64,000 nt of DNA from Paguma larvata (Eukaryota > Chordata > Mammalia > Carnivora > Viverridae). The DNA is taken from NCBI GenBank assembly GCA_030068075.1, contig CM057825.1, positions 77,763,123-77,827,122 on the forward strand, given 5' to 3'. Position numbers and translations under genes: made by a program. The notes below the pieces were generated by a model. That model made no database searches and was not told the DNA's origin. It saw only the letters and a program-made list of their open reading frames with translations. Below, in pieces: positions 55,789 to 64,000 of this stretch; positions within the stretch are counted from its first letter, which is position 1, and every line of letters begins with the position of its first letter.

Positions 55789-55988
55789 GAGGCGCCTGGG
55801 TGGCTCAGTCAGTTAAGCGATCAACTCTTGATTTGGACTCAGGTCATAATCTCATGGTCATGGGATCGAGTCCCATGTTGGGCTCTGTGCTGACAGCACA
55901 GAGCCTGCTTGGGATTCTCTCTCTCTCCCTTTCTCTCTGCCCTTCCCCATTCATGCGTGCTCGCTAAATAAGTAAATAAGTAAATAAA
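55789..55988 (+). mobile_element. CAN-SINE with perfect 15-bp target duplication
   Basis: GAGGCGCCTGGGTGGCTCAG, AGTTAAGCGATCAACTCTTG, GGACTCAGGTCATAATCTC, GGGATCGAGTCCCATG, GGGCTCTGTGCTGACAGCAC and an (AAGTAAAT)-like tail. TAAAGGAAATGGAGG flanks it exactly at 55774-55788 and 55989-56003. Confidence 0.96.
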
Positions 55989-56003
55989 TAAAGGAAATGG
56001 AGG

Positions 56004-56284
56004 TTCAGGAATATTGAATGCCTTGATCAAGTTCTAAAGCCAGAAGCTACAGTGCCCTTACTTGAAACCATGTCTCTATAATGCCAAAGTGCATACAGCC
56101 CTCCTAAGGTTAATGCCGTAGAAGGCTTGTACCCACTGGACATCTGATATTATAAGCACGTGTTTGTGGCCATGGGGTATGCATTGAGAAACATGTCCCA
56201 GGGAAGTCTTATGCACTTTGAGAGTCCTTTGGGATGAGATCTGAACCTTCCCCAAAGACTTACCTCCCCACCCCCCTTGACTCC
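56004..56284. other. Short unassigned sequence
   Basis: A 91-codon minus frame (56351-56076) crosses into the L2 fragment and is not supported. Confidence 0.4.
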
Positions 56285-56645
56285 AAGTGCAGGCTCTCTC
56301 ACATACACTTCCAGGCTTTGCGTGTGCTCCTGCCCTGTCTGGAAAGCTCATCTCCTCTGCTCACCAGGTTAACTCCTTCACGTCCTTACACACTCAGCTC
56401 AGGGAGCCTCAATGCCAGAAGTGCTTAGATGCCCCCCTACTGTGCTCCGTGGACCCCCTGTCCTCCTTTACTGTAGTGCCAATTACACCATATGGTAGAG
56501 TTTCTTTCTACTTTTCTTTGGTCTCTCCTATTCACGTGCAACACTCTAAGGGGTGGGATGATGATTTTACTTTTATTTCACTTACCCTTACTGAATATAA
56601 TTTTCACAATACTAGGTGCTCAATGAAATTAAATGGATTGATGTT
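56285..56645 (+). mobile_element. L2 LINE 3' region
   Basis: CCAGGCTTTGCGTGTGCTCC, TGCCCTGTCTGGAAAGCTC, GGTTAACTCCTTCACGTCC, TTACACACTCAGCTCAGGG and CTAGGTGCTCAATGAAATTA are the L2 3' region in order, one of the clearest L2 copies here. The 125-codon plus frame within it (56287-56664) is not the L2 protein frame. Confidence 0.78.
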
Positions 56646-58209
56646 AATTAAATTCTACAAATAGAGAAAAACACGATCTTATCCCTTTGGCATAATATTC
56701 TCTCTCTCTCTCTTCCTTTGAATCAACGTATGTGTGGCTTTGTAAATAGACAGATTATTGAGATGAGAGAAATGCCCTATGCTAAATAAAGTCAGCAGTA
56801 ACACATTCAGTAATCATGAGAAAAGTCCTATTTTTTTCTTTACTAAAATGAGGTCTGCTCTGATACTATGAAATAATTATAAAAATATATTTAAAAAAAA
56901 ACCCTCCATTTGAATGCTGATGCTTTAAATTTTCTCACTTACATTCATCCTGAATTTTTAGTTTGTATTTTCTGAGAGTGTAACCATATGTTCAAACAAT
57001 TGTTTTGACTGTGAAATTCCTTAGAAGTGATCCCAAATTACTGAGGTGACAGGCAGGGACCTATACCGATGCTCTGGGCTGCTTTGAAAATACATGGAGT
57101 ATCGAATTCCTCAGGACAGACTGCTGGCATCACTAGCCTTCAGAACAATTGCCCATCACGGATTTTTACCTTGTCATTTCTCAGCATGGCGCTCTCTTGC
57201 CCCATAATATCATGGCTGTGCAACAGTAGTTTGTTAGAGCTGGGCACAAGTCTTTGAATTTGAGATAGGAGAGGTGGTGGGATCAGGTTTGATTTTGTTT
57301 TCAGTCTGGGACATGCTTACTGTGTATCTCAGCATCCACATAGTTTATGATACATTTCTCATTCTGTTATAAAAGCCAAAATGTGACTGCAAATTATTTA
57401 TAACCAGTAATATCCTATGTCTCACTGGGGGAAGAAACTGAATACCAAGGAAAAAGGAAAACAAATGTCTTTCTTGGTTCTAGTGATATTTTTCTAGCAT
57501 ATACTATATAATGGCATGCGTGTTTCCTGCTTTAATGGTCTTAAGCATTTCCATATTACTAAATATAGTTCTGTTGTAATGCCAACACATACAAATTGTT
57601 AGATCAGAGCCTATTGTCAGTATACATTTCTGTGGAAAACTGTATCATAGACCATTATTTATTTTCCATGTGAACAGATGTCCCTCTGTTTTGAGATTAT
57701 ACTAAAAATTTTGGACTAGGTATGTAGTATTCCAGTTTGAATGCAGAATCCATCTCTAGATTTTTGGGATAAAGAAGTCTATACTCAAGAAGACTGATCA
57801 ATAAGACTGATAGTTTTTCCATAAACATGGAATCAGTGAACGCAGAGAAAACCTGAAAATCACTCTGAGGGCTTCACAAACTGGAAAGACAAGAGTTGCT
57901 TTGACCTTCTACCCCTAATGCTCTTCACCTTCAGATATTCCTTAACAAGGCTCTATGTAGTCCTGCAATGTCTCTACCTCTATCTGCAATATGATCACAG
58001 ATATATGATTACTGGTATATATGATTATTTGTGTTTCATTTTAATGCAATATTTTAACTAAATGGAGCATGGAAAAGGATGCTCATGATAATCATCCAGT
58101 TGTTTGTTTTCCCTTTAGCTTTTAAGATGCTGGCTTCTCTTGCTTTTTATTCTATCTCTTGGAGTATACTTTATTTTTTGAATTAGCCTAAGAATATGGT
58201 CTTTATGCA
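56646..58209. other. No gene or repeat recognised
   Basis: About 1.6 kb with a short (TC)n at about 56700. No frame above about 65 codons. Confidence 0.5.
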
Positions 58210-58635
58210 GCAGACAATGAATGAGGGGTCGTTGAAGGTTTTTGAACAGACAGGGGATATGACTGGGGATGGCTTTTGGAAAATGAGTCGGGTCCCAATT
58301 TGTAGGCTGGATTGGACCTGGGAGAAGTAGAAAATACGAAGCTTGATTGGGAGGGTGTCATAATCTCAGTGAGCGACCATAGAAGGCACATCAGCGCTGT
58401 GCCAGTGGAAAGAGGAAGATGTACTTGTGCAGAGACCATAGTGGATGTTGTATAAGCAATGCAGTGTACGTGGCAAGAGAGAAAGAGATGCCAAAAGTGA
58501 CTGTGAAGGTTTGAGTCTTATTGATTTCAAGAATCATGGTACTAATACAAAAATAGGGAATATAAGAGGAAGAGAAATTTCTTTTGAAAGATACAGGTTC
58601 AGGTGTGTTTTAAAATGTACAGTGGGTTTGTTTTA
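58210..58635 (+). repeat. Ancient interspersed repeat, same family as 44665-45595
   Basis: AAGGTTTTTGAACAGACAGG, GGATATGACTGGGGATGGC, AGATGCCAAAAGTGACTGTG, AGGTTTGAGTCTTATTG, AATATAAGAGGAAGAG and AGGTTCAGGTGTGTTTTAAAA follow the upstream part of the repeat whose downstream part is seen at 44.7-45.6 kb. The assignment relies on my memory of the consensus. Confidence 0.48.
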
Positions 58636-58637
58636 AT

Positions 58638-59050
58638 CAGGTATGGTAATATGTGTAGGCATGAGAATGATTATCACAGAAGAAGAAGAAGTTTTTATAT
58701 TCACAGATACCTAGAAATAGGAAGCATGGCATGCCATGCAGGACTCTATGGGAATGCAACCAGGGTTGGTCAGGAGGCAGAAGGAACAAGGGGGAAGCAT
58801 GGGCAAAAGCCTTTATTGTGGTTTTCAAGGGAAAGAAAGGGCAAGGCAGGGTCAATAGCTAAGTAGGCTATGGATTGGATAGTTTGAATACAGTGGTGGT
58901 TTCTATTTGTCCAGTACACCTGGCCCTGGGTGAGTTAGGGCAATGGAATAGCGTCCCAGGCTGCAGGAGCCTGATAGGAGGCAGGTTGCAGCAAAGTTGA
59001 TTTTCCTAACTTCATTTCTGTTTCCTACCTGTATCCTACAGTTCTGGGAA
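58638..59050 (-). mobile_element. LTR-like interspersed repeat, copy A2
   Basis: See copy A1 at 31417. On the minus strand CACAATAAAGGCTTTTGCCC supplies a well-preserved polyadenylation signal, better than in A1 (CACAATAAAAAC). A GAAGAAGAAG run at about 58680 is specific to this copy. No gag, pol or env sequence adjoins it. Confidence 0.62.
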
Positions 59051-59089
59051 ATGAATTGAATTTTTCTTACCTTATTGTGTCCTAGCATA

Positions 59090-59215
59090 TTTTTACTTGC
59101 CTATCTCCTCCATGAAACTATAAACTTGAAGACCGGAATGCTGTATTACATAACTAACATTGTTCCTGGTATAAACTGTGTTCATTGCATGTCCATTGAA
59201 TAAAAGAATGGGTAG
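59090..59215 (+). repeat. L2 3'-end fragment
   Basis: CTCCTCCATGAAACTATAAAC, TTGAAGACCGGAATGCTG, CATTGTTCCTGGTATAAACTG and CATTGAATAAAAGAATGGG are the L2 tail. Confidence 0.72.
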
Positions 59216-59712
59216 ATACTTCTCAGAAGAGTAGTGTACCCACCCAATATGCCAAAATTGCACGTCTTGAATTCCATTCCTCTGTATGTGTATTTTCCTC
59301 TTTGTTTACATCTATTAATTACTTCAAAATGCAACCAGCAATTCATTTCCTCCAGAAATCTTTTCCCAATTAACTTAATCTAAACTAAACAGTTATTTCG
59401 CATATTCTGAGTCATAAATTATGTATTCAATTTGTATGATTATTCTTAGGTCACAATATGTGTGTAAGTTTTCTATCCTCAAATATAACAAGACATTGTA
59501 CATGCTGAGCAAATGTTAACAGGCATACATACAATATAAAATACATTCTGAATATGCAAGTATCACAAATCAGTATCGTAGATCTTCTATCTCTGTGACC
59601 TACTAGGCAGAAATTTTCATCAATGTCACTGTTAGATCACATAAAACAGAATTTCATGAATTCGTGACCTTCAAAATGTTGAATAATACCACAAAGATAA
59701 TCCATCATGAAC
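59216..59712. other. No gene or repeat recognised
   Basis: AT-rich. TTCTGAATATGCAAGTATC at about 59547 is a degenerate echo of upstream sequence; nothing more. Confidence 0.45.
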
Positions 59713-59729
59713 TATGTAGTTAACATTCT

Positions 59730-59945
59730 TTTTTTTTTTTTCAAGTTTATTTCTGTTTATTTTGAGAAAGAGATAGAGAGCGAGCAGGGCAGGAGCTGAG
59801 AGAGAGAGGGAGACAGAATCCCAAACAGGCTCTGCAATATCAGCAGAGAGCCTGATGCAGGGCTCGAACTCACGAACCACGAGATCAAGACCTGAGCCAA
59901 AATCAAGAGTAGGACCCTTAACTGGCTGAGCCACCCAGGTGCATA
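59730..59945 (-). mobile_element. Feline tRNA-derived SINE
   Basis: Minus strand: GCACCTGGGTGGCTCAGCCA, GTTAAGGGTCCTACTC, GGTCTTGATCTCGTGGTTCG, GAGTTCGAGCCCTGCATCAG and an A-rich tail. TATGTAGTTAACATTCT (59713) and TATGTTGTTAGCATTCT (59946) form a 17-bp duplication with two mismatches. Confidence 0.95.
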
Positions 59946-60339
59946 TATGTTGTTAGCATTCTAATTTTGTCTGTTGTGGCAAACATGAAATGACTAACAG
60001 GTGTTCTAGTCATTTAGTTGTGAACGGTATTGTTTCTTCATTATGATGATTGAATTTTATACATTTGGTGCACTTATTCATATTTTTGTAAACATCTAAC
60101 AAGTAAATTATTTGACTGATAATTATTAGACATTAAAAGCTAAATCAGAAACACTCAATGAGAAGACAGGACTCTCAGAATATGGATGCAAAATCTGCAC
60201 AGAAACTGTAGTAATAGGAACTAGAGAAATAGAAAGAAATATCATTTGATGTACTGGACAAATAAAGGCGAAGATTATCCAGCAGGCCATGTTTCGTACA
60301 CCTGTTATATTCAGGAGTTACACTGGTCTATTTACCTAC
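59946..60339. other. No gene or repeat recognised
   Basis: Plain AT-rich sequence. Confidence 0.45.
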
Positions 60340-60465
60340 TTCCCCTACTGACCTGGTAACTACACCAGGTCAGTGTCTGTATTCTCTTCATCTCTTTTCT
60401 TAATACGTAGCATGAAGTTCGGCATAAAATAGGCCCTCAGTGTTTATTGTACTGAATTAAAAGCG
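60340..60465 (+). repeat. L2 3'-end fragment
   Basis: CACCAGGTCAGTGTCTGTAT, GTAGCATGAAGTTCGGCAT, AAAATAGGCCCTCAGTG and TTTATTGTACTGAATTAA match the L2 tail. The inverted repeat CTGACCTGG / CCAGGTCAG at 60349-60376 is local. Confidence 0.7.
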
Positions 60466-60475
60466 TACATTTCCC

Positions 60476-60671
60476 GGGGTGCCTGGATGACTTAGTCATT
60501 TAAGTATCCGACTCTTGATTGCAGCTCGAGTCATGATCTCACGGTTGTGGGATGAAGCCCTGCATCAGGCTCCTTGCTGGGCATGAAGCCTGCTTAAGAT
60601 TCTCTCTCTCCTTCTCCCTCTGCCCTTCCCATGCTCACACACTCTCTCTTTCCAAAAAAAAAAAAAAAAAA
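60476..60671 (+). mobile_element. CAN-SINE, older subfamily, first of a pair
   Basis: GGGGTGCCTGGATGACTTAG, GAGTCATGATCTCACGGTTG, GCCCTGCATCAGGCTCCTTG, CTGGGCATGAAGCCTGC, TCTCCTTCTCCCTCTGCCC and an A19-type tail. The middle (CTCCTTGCTGGGCATG) resembles caniform-like CAN-SINE more than the feline type. Confidence 0.93.
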
Positions 60672-60676
60672 TTAAA

Positions 60677-60902
60677 GGGGTGCCTGAGTGGCTCAGTCGG
60701 TCAATGCTGACTCTTGATTTTGGCTCGGGTCAAGATATCACGGTTTGTGGGTTCAAGCCCCACATTGGGCTCCACACTGACAATGTGGAGCCTGCTTGGG
60801 ATTCTTTCTCTCCCCCTCTCTCTACCCTTCCCTACTAAAGCTCGTGCTGTCTCTCTCAAAATAAATAAATAAACTTCAAAATAAAATAAAAATTAAAAAA
60901 AA
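60677..60902 (+). mobile_element. CAN-SINE, second of the pair
   Basis: GGGGTGCCTGAGTGGCTCAG, GTCGGTCAATGCTGACTC, GGTTTGTGGGTTCAAGCCCC, CATTGGGCTCCACACTGAC and an ATAAATAAATAAAC tail. It starts six bases after the poly(A) of the preceding SINE. Confidence 0.94.
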
Positions 60903-61449
60903 GTGCATTTACCAGGCCAGATATCTTTTACCTTTTTTGATCTTTATTTATTTAAGACACTGTAGATGTTTGTTTATTGATACGGAATAATGCTCACAAG
61001 GCATTGCTGAGAGGCAAAACAGGTTTCAAGACATTTAGAGAACCATCTTACCTATATAAATATGTATCCATATATCCATAAGCTAAGAATGCACAGAGAT
61101 AGGTCTGCAAGGAAAGTCATGAGATTTCTAGATGATTTTTATTGAGATTTCCATGTTTTTTTCATGTGACTGAATCTTTCATCACGTTAATTTTATAACA
61201 GCAAAACTGTTTTCAAAATTTAGGTAATATATACATGGAACCAAGAAGCCTCAGGTCCCAGGCCTGCTCCTTACTAGATGTGGCAAACTACTTGTCTAAG
61301 TTGAAATTTAATCAGATGTGAGAAAGGAAAACAAACAGATCTGCCCTGTTAACATTCTGGAATTGCTCTGAAGACCAGCATGGGTATGACCGTGGTGCAA
61401 AAGTGCAAAACTCAGGCATTACTTTTGTTTATTATAAATTTTATTTTTA
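60903..61449. other. No gene; possible MIR trace
   Basis: GCCTGCTCCTTACTAGATGTG and CAAACTACTTGTCTAAG at 61260-61305 look like a worn MIR core. The rest is unassigned. Confidence 0.4.
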
Positions 61450-62040
61450 GTCCTCATTCTGTTCCATCAATAGGAAACTTAATGCTGGCTTTTCCTGCAG
61501 TTTTACATCCTTGCCTCTCAAAGTTAGGTTTGAATTCTGGCATCTGACATGGTGTTAAGACTTGGGATTCGCTGGGAGTAAGTGAGGCAGTCCCTGGTTG
61601 TGGGTCCACAGCCATAGTGATGGGCTGTCCATTCCATTGGCCCTAGAAAGGCTCTCTTCTGCTTCCAGCTAACATTTATGGTGACAGGATAGTTTGCACA
61701 ATATCCAATAGTCCTGCCTGTCCAAGCCACCACTTCTTTCCCGGTTCTTGCTCACACCCAGTTACAGGATCTAGAACCTGGGCTGGGAAACTCCTCTGCT
61801 TTCAGAATTCGTAGTTTCCTTCCCTTCAGCTCAGAACTTAACAGAGTCACTTCTTTTTCTTGGGAAGGGGTGGGGAAAGCTTCATTGTCCCTGGTCCTCC
61901 TCCCTCACCCCCTTGCCAAGACATGTTGTATATATCCTGGAATCCTCTCCTGCTTTGGGACTCATAAATTTCTTCTTTTTTACATCTTGTCACAAGACTG
62001 TCCCCAGGCTATGAGTACAGCGTCTGTACCTGATCGAGTG
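61450..62040. other. Unrecognised segment, G+C richer, pyrimidine patches
   Basis: A 69-codon minus frame (61733-61524; GPMEWTAHHYGCGPTT) has no family I can name. TTGTATATATCC followed by CTCATAAATTTCTTC at about 61927-61976 looks LTR-like (TATA then AATAAA-like), but no end repeats were found. Confidence 0.35.
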
Positions 62041-62660
62041 AAGTAAAAAGAAACAGATAGAAAAGGAGGAAACAAAACTCAGAGGTCTCTTAAAATATTT
62101 TCCTGACATATTTGAAAATGCCATGATCCTAGGAGACTATGCAGAGCAGACACAAACTAAACAGAAGACTCTCTACCAGCCTCCTCAATAGGGTTCTGAG
62201 AGCGAATTAAATCCTAATGTTCTAAGACATCCATCAAATACAGTATATTATCTCATCTCTCTTGCACTTAGAGTGGTATTAGCCATACACTCTCTCTTTG
62301 GGAATTCAGAAAATAGTTACTCATACCGGCTCCCAACAGGACTAATTATGTCCCTGAACTTGTTGGGAAGGACCCCCAAGGCTGATAACTGTGCTGCAAT
62401 TCAAGCGAGGAGACCCTTAACTGAAAAGGTAGTATAAAAATTGTAGCAAAAAATGCATAGATATCTACCTCAGGAATGAGGGGTCAAGGAAAGTGTTCTC
62501 AGGAGTGAGTGACAGGTATGAGAATGAGAAGCAGGAGTTTTGAATTTTAGAGAATGTGATAATACTAGTCCTGTATTAAAAGAGGGTGCTTTGGCATTGT
62601 GATGAATAGAAGCTTGGAATAGTGAGAAAAGAGGAACAGGAAACAGGAATTTTTTTGACA
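62041..62660. other. No gene or repeat recognised
   Basis: Plain sequence. Confidence 0.5.
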
Positions 62661-62673
62661 CCTGTGCTTTTGT

Positions 62674-62885
62674 GGTTATTATTTTTTAAATGTTTATTTA
62701 TTTTTGAGAAAGTACAAGTAGGGGAGAGGCAGGGAGAGGTAGGAAGAGGGGGACAGAGGATCCAAAATGGGCTCTGTGCTGACAAGCCGACAGCAAGGAG
62801 CCCGATGTGGGGCTCAAACTCACGAACCATGAGATCATGACCTGAGCTGAAGTCAGATGCTCAACTGACTGAGCCACCCAGGTGC
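62674..62885 (-). mobile_element. Feline tRNA-derived SINE with 13-bp target duplication
   Basis: Minus strand: GGCACCTGGGTGGCTCAGTC, GTTGAGCATCTGACTTC, GGTCATGATCTCATGGTTCG, GTTTGAGCCCCACATCGGGC and a (TAAA)-rich tail. CCTGTGCTTTTGT (62661) and CCTATGCTTTTGT (62886) differ at one base. An extra CCGACAGCAAGGAG block suggests a small internal duplication. Confidence 0.95.
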
Positions 62886-63004
62886 CCTATGCTTTTGTTC
62901 TTTGAATATGTTAAGAGGATATGAAAATATCCTGGATCCAAAATTATGGCATGCTATGAAGCTACTAACCCTAATGTCCCATATTTTAAAAGAAGTACAG
63001 AGAT

Positions 63005-63250
63005 TAAGGTCAAGATTACAAAGTGAAGAGGAAGTATGGTCTTTGAAATCAGACAGGTGGCCAAGTTAATTAACTATGCACTGCCAACATTTACTTAACT
63101 TCAGATACTCAGTTTGAATTTCCATAAAAATAGAAGCTGCCATTTATCTTGGAAGGTTGTGGGGAGATTTAGATGAAACAGATGTAAAGAGTCTAAGATA
63201 GTGTTTGGCATATAATAGATGCTCAATAAATACTGAGCATTATTATTTCT
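63005..63250 (+). repeat. MIR SINE, nearly full length
   Basis: AGTATGGTCTTTGAAATCAG, TCAGTTTGAATTTCCATA, GAAGGTTGTGGGGAGATTTA, GATAGTGTTTGGCATATAAT and AGATGCTCAATAAATACTG give the MIR 5' to 3' order. Confidence 0.78.
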
Positions 63251-64000
63251 CTTGGTTTTACTTTAAGTGCTCCACAGTAAGACCAGTATGCCCACTGTCT
63301 TAAGAAAAAAAAAACTATAATAATGCTTCATCTTTTCCCCTTTTCTAGCCTTTTGAGAACTACTCACATGATAAGAACTTGTGGTTGAAAAGAGGGAGAG
63401 AGTGAAGGTTACCGAATCCATGACTTTCTTGAGAAACATAAAGAGCTATTTTGTGTCTCTTCCTATTTGCTTAGTGATAAATGGATTCATTGTTTTGTTT
63501 TTCTGTTTTATTGTGGGATAAAAAGAGATGTGCGGATCATTGTTTTTCTTGTGTGTGTGCACGTATGTGGTTCTATTTTTATAAAGTGCTGATTGTGGTT
63601 GATTCTGAATACCTTTAATTTTGAAAGATTCTATTTTCTTCTGGAATCTTCTTGTACCCACACAGTTAGTAATGGACTATCATTAAAATAATATACTCTA
63701 GTGAGAACATAACAAAGTGGTTAAGAGAAGCATTTTGAAGGTTAACTTAAAATACATTGACTTTGAAATAAATATACATCTGTTATAAAGAGTGGATTCA
63801 ATGAAATACACACATTGGTTTTCCTAACAGATAAGACTTTGGAAAGGTATGTGTTTTGGTTTAAAAGTATTCTATTTTGAGTTCGGTTGTATTATAGCTT
63901 ACATAATACTGATTAGACACTGGCTTAGAAATATGTGTTAGTCATAAGACTTTGGCTAGACTCACATCAGAAACCTGATAGGGTAAAAGGACAACGTGAT
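63251..64000. other. No gene or repeat recognised
   Basis: A poly(A) run at about 63305 and a 71-codon minus frame (63661-63446), lysine rich, with no motif. Confidence 0.5.

Noticed and set aside
56287..56664. 125-codon plus frame
   Set aside because: Lies in L2 3' sequence outside the L2 protein frame.
1..64000. CRISPR array, bacterial operon, ribosomal RNA or mitochondrial insertion
   Set aside because: No regularly spaced repeat-spacer pattern, no dense coding, no rRNA or mitochondrial gene motif; the repeats identify mammalian nuclear DNA.

Overview
The window is mammalian nuclear DNA from a cat-family carnivore (Felidae, or at least Feliformia). The evidence is 19 copies of the tRNA-Lys-derived carnivore SINE in its feline form, carnivore-type LINE-1 3' ends, and the usual mammalian background of MIR, L2, old L1, MaLR LTR and hAT fossils. 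I found no host protein-coding exon, no RNA gene and no CRISPR. The part right of 5.1 kb looks like intergenic or deep intronic sequence.

The most gene-like object is at the left edge. A LINE-1 lies on the minus strand with its 5' end at about 5088. Its roughly 1.85 kb CpG-rich 5' UTR (3237-5088) carries a YY1-type site at the tip and six copies of an ~80-bp unit. ORF1 (3236-2343) is open except for one stop at codon 46. ORF2 (from 2295) stays open for 765 codons until it leaves the window at base 1, with the endonuclease residues and the reverse-transcriptase aspartates in place. This is therefore a young, nearly intact L1 and not a fossil. ORF1 ends in an ATGA overlap with an upstream ATG in the ORF2 frame.

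5.1-20 kb: quiet sequence with an L1 3' fragment (6.32 kb), an older L1 tail (6.7-7.2 kb), a probable retroviral LTR (7.25 kb), a two-part old repeat (8.23 kb), a truncated carnivore L1 with target duplication (11.59 kb), several MIR fragments, and feline SINEs at 12.6 and 16.45 kb.

20-36 kb: SINEs at 20.3, 21.3, 28.6, 29.9, 33.5, 35.2 and 36.0 kb, most with visible target-site duplications; an inverted relative of the 8.23-kb repeat at 20.9-21.7 kb; old L1 tails at 22.2 and 25.3 kb; a homopurine G-rich tract at 24.4 kb; an LTR-like element at 31.4 kb; a MER5A at 35.4 kb.

36-64 kb: L2 and MIR fossils, a hAT remnant at 42.6 kb, an MLT1 LTR (44.8 kb) that splits an older repeat, a pair of related LTR-like elements at 48.5 and 53.2 kb, a SINE cluster at 53.0-56.0 kb, a second copy of the 31.4-kb element at 58.6 kb, and back-to-back SINEs at 60.5-60.9 kb. 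The elements give a relative time order by nesting: MIR and L2 first, then MaLR and LTR elements, then feline SINEs and the L1.
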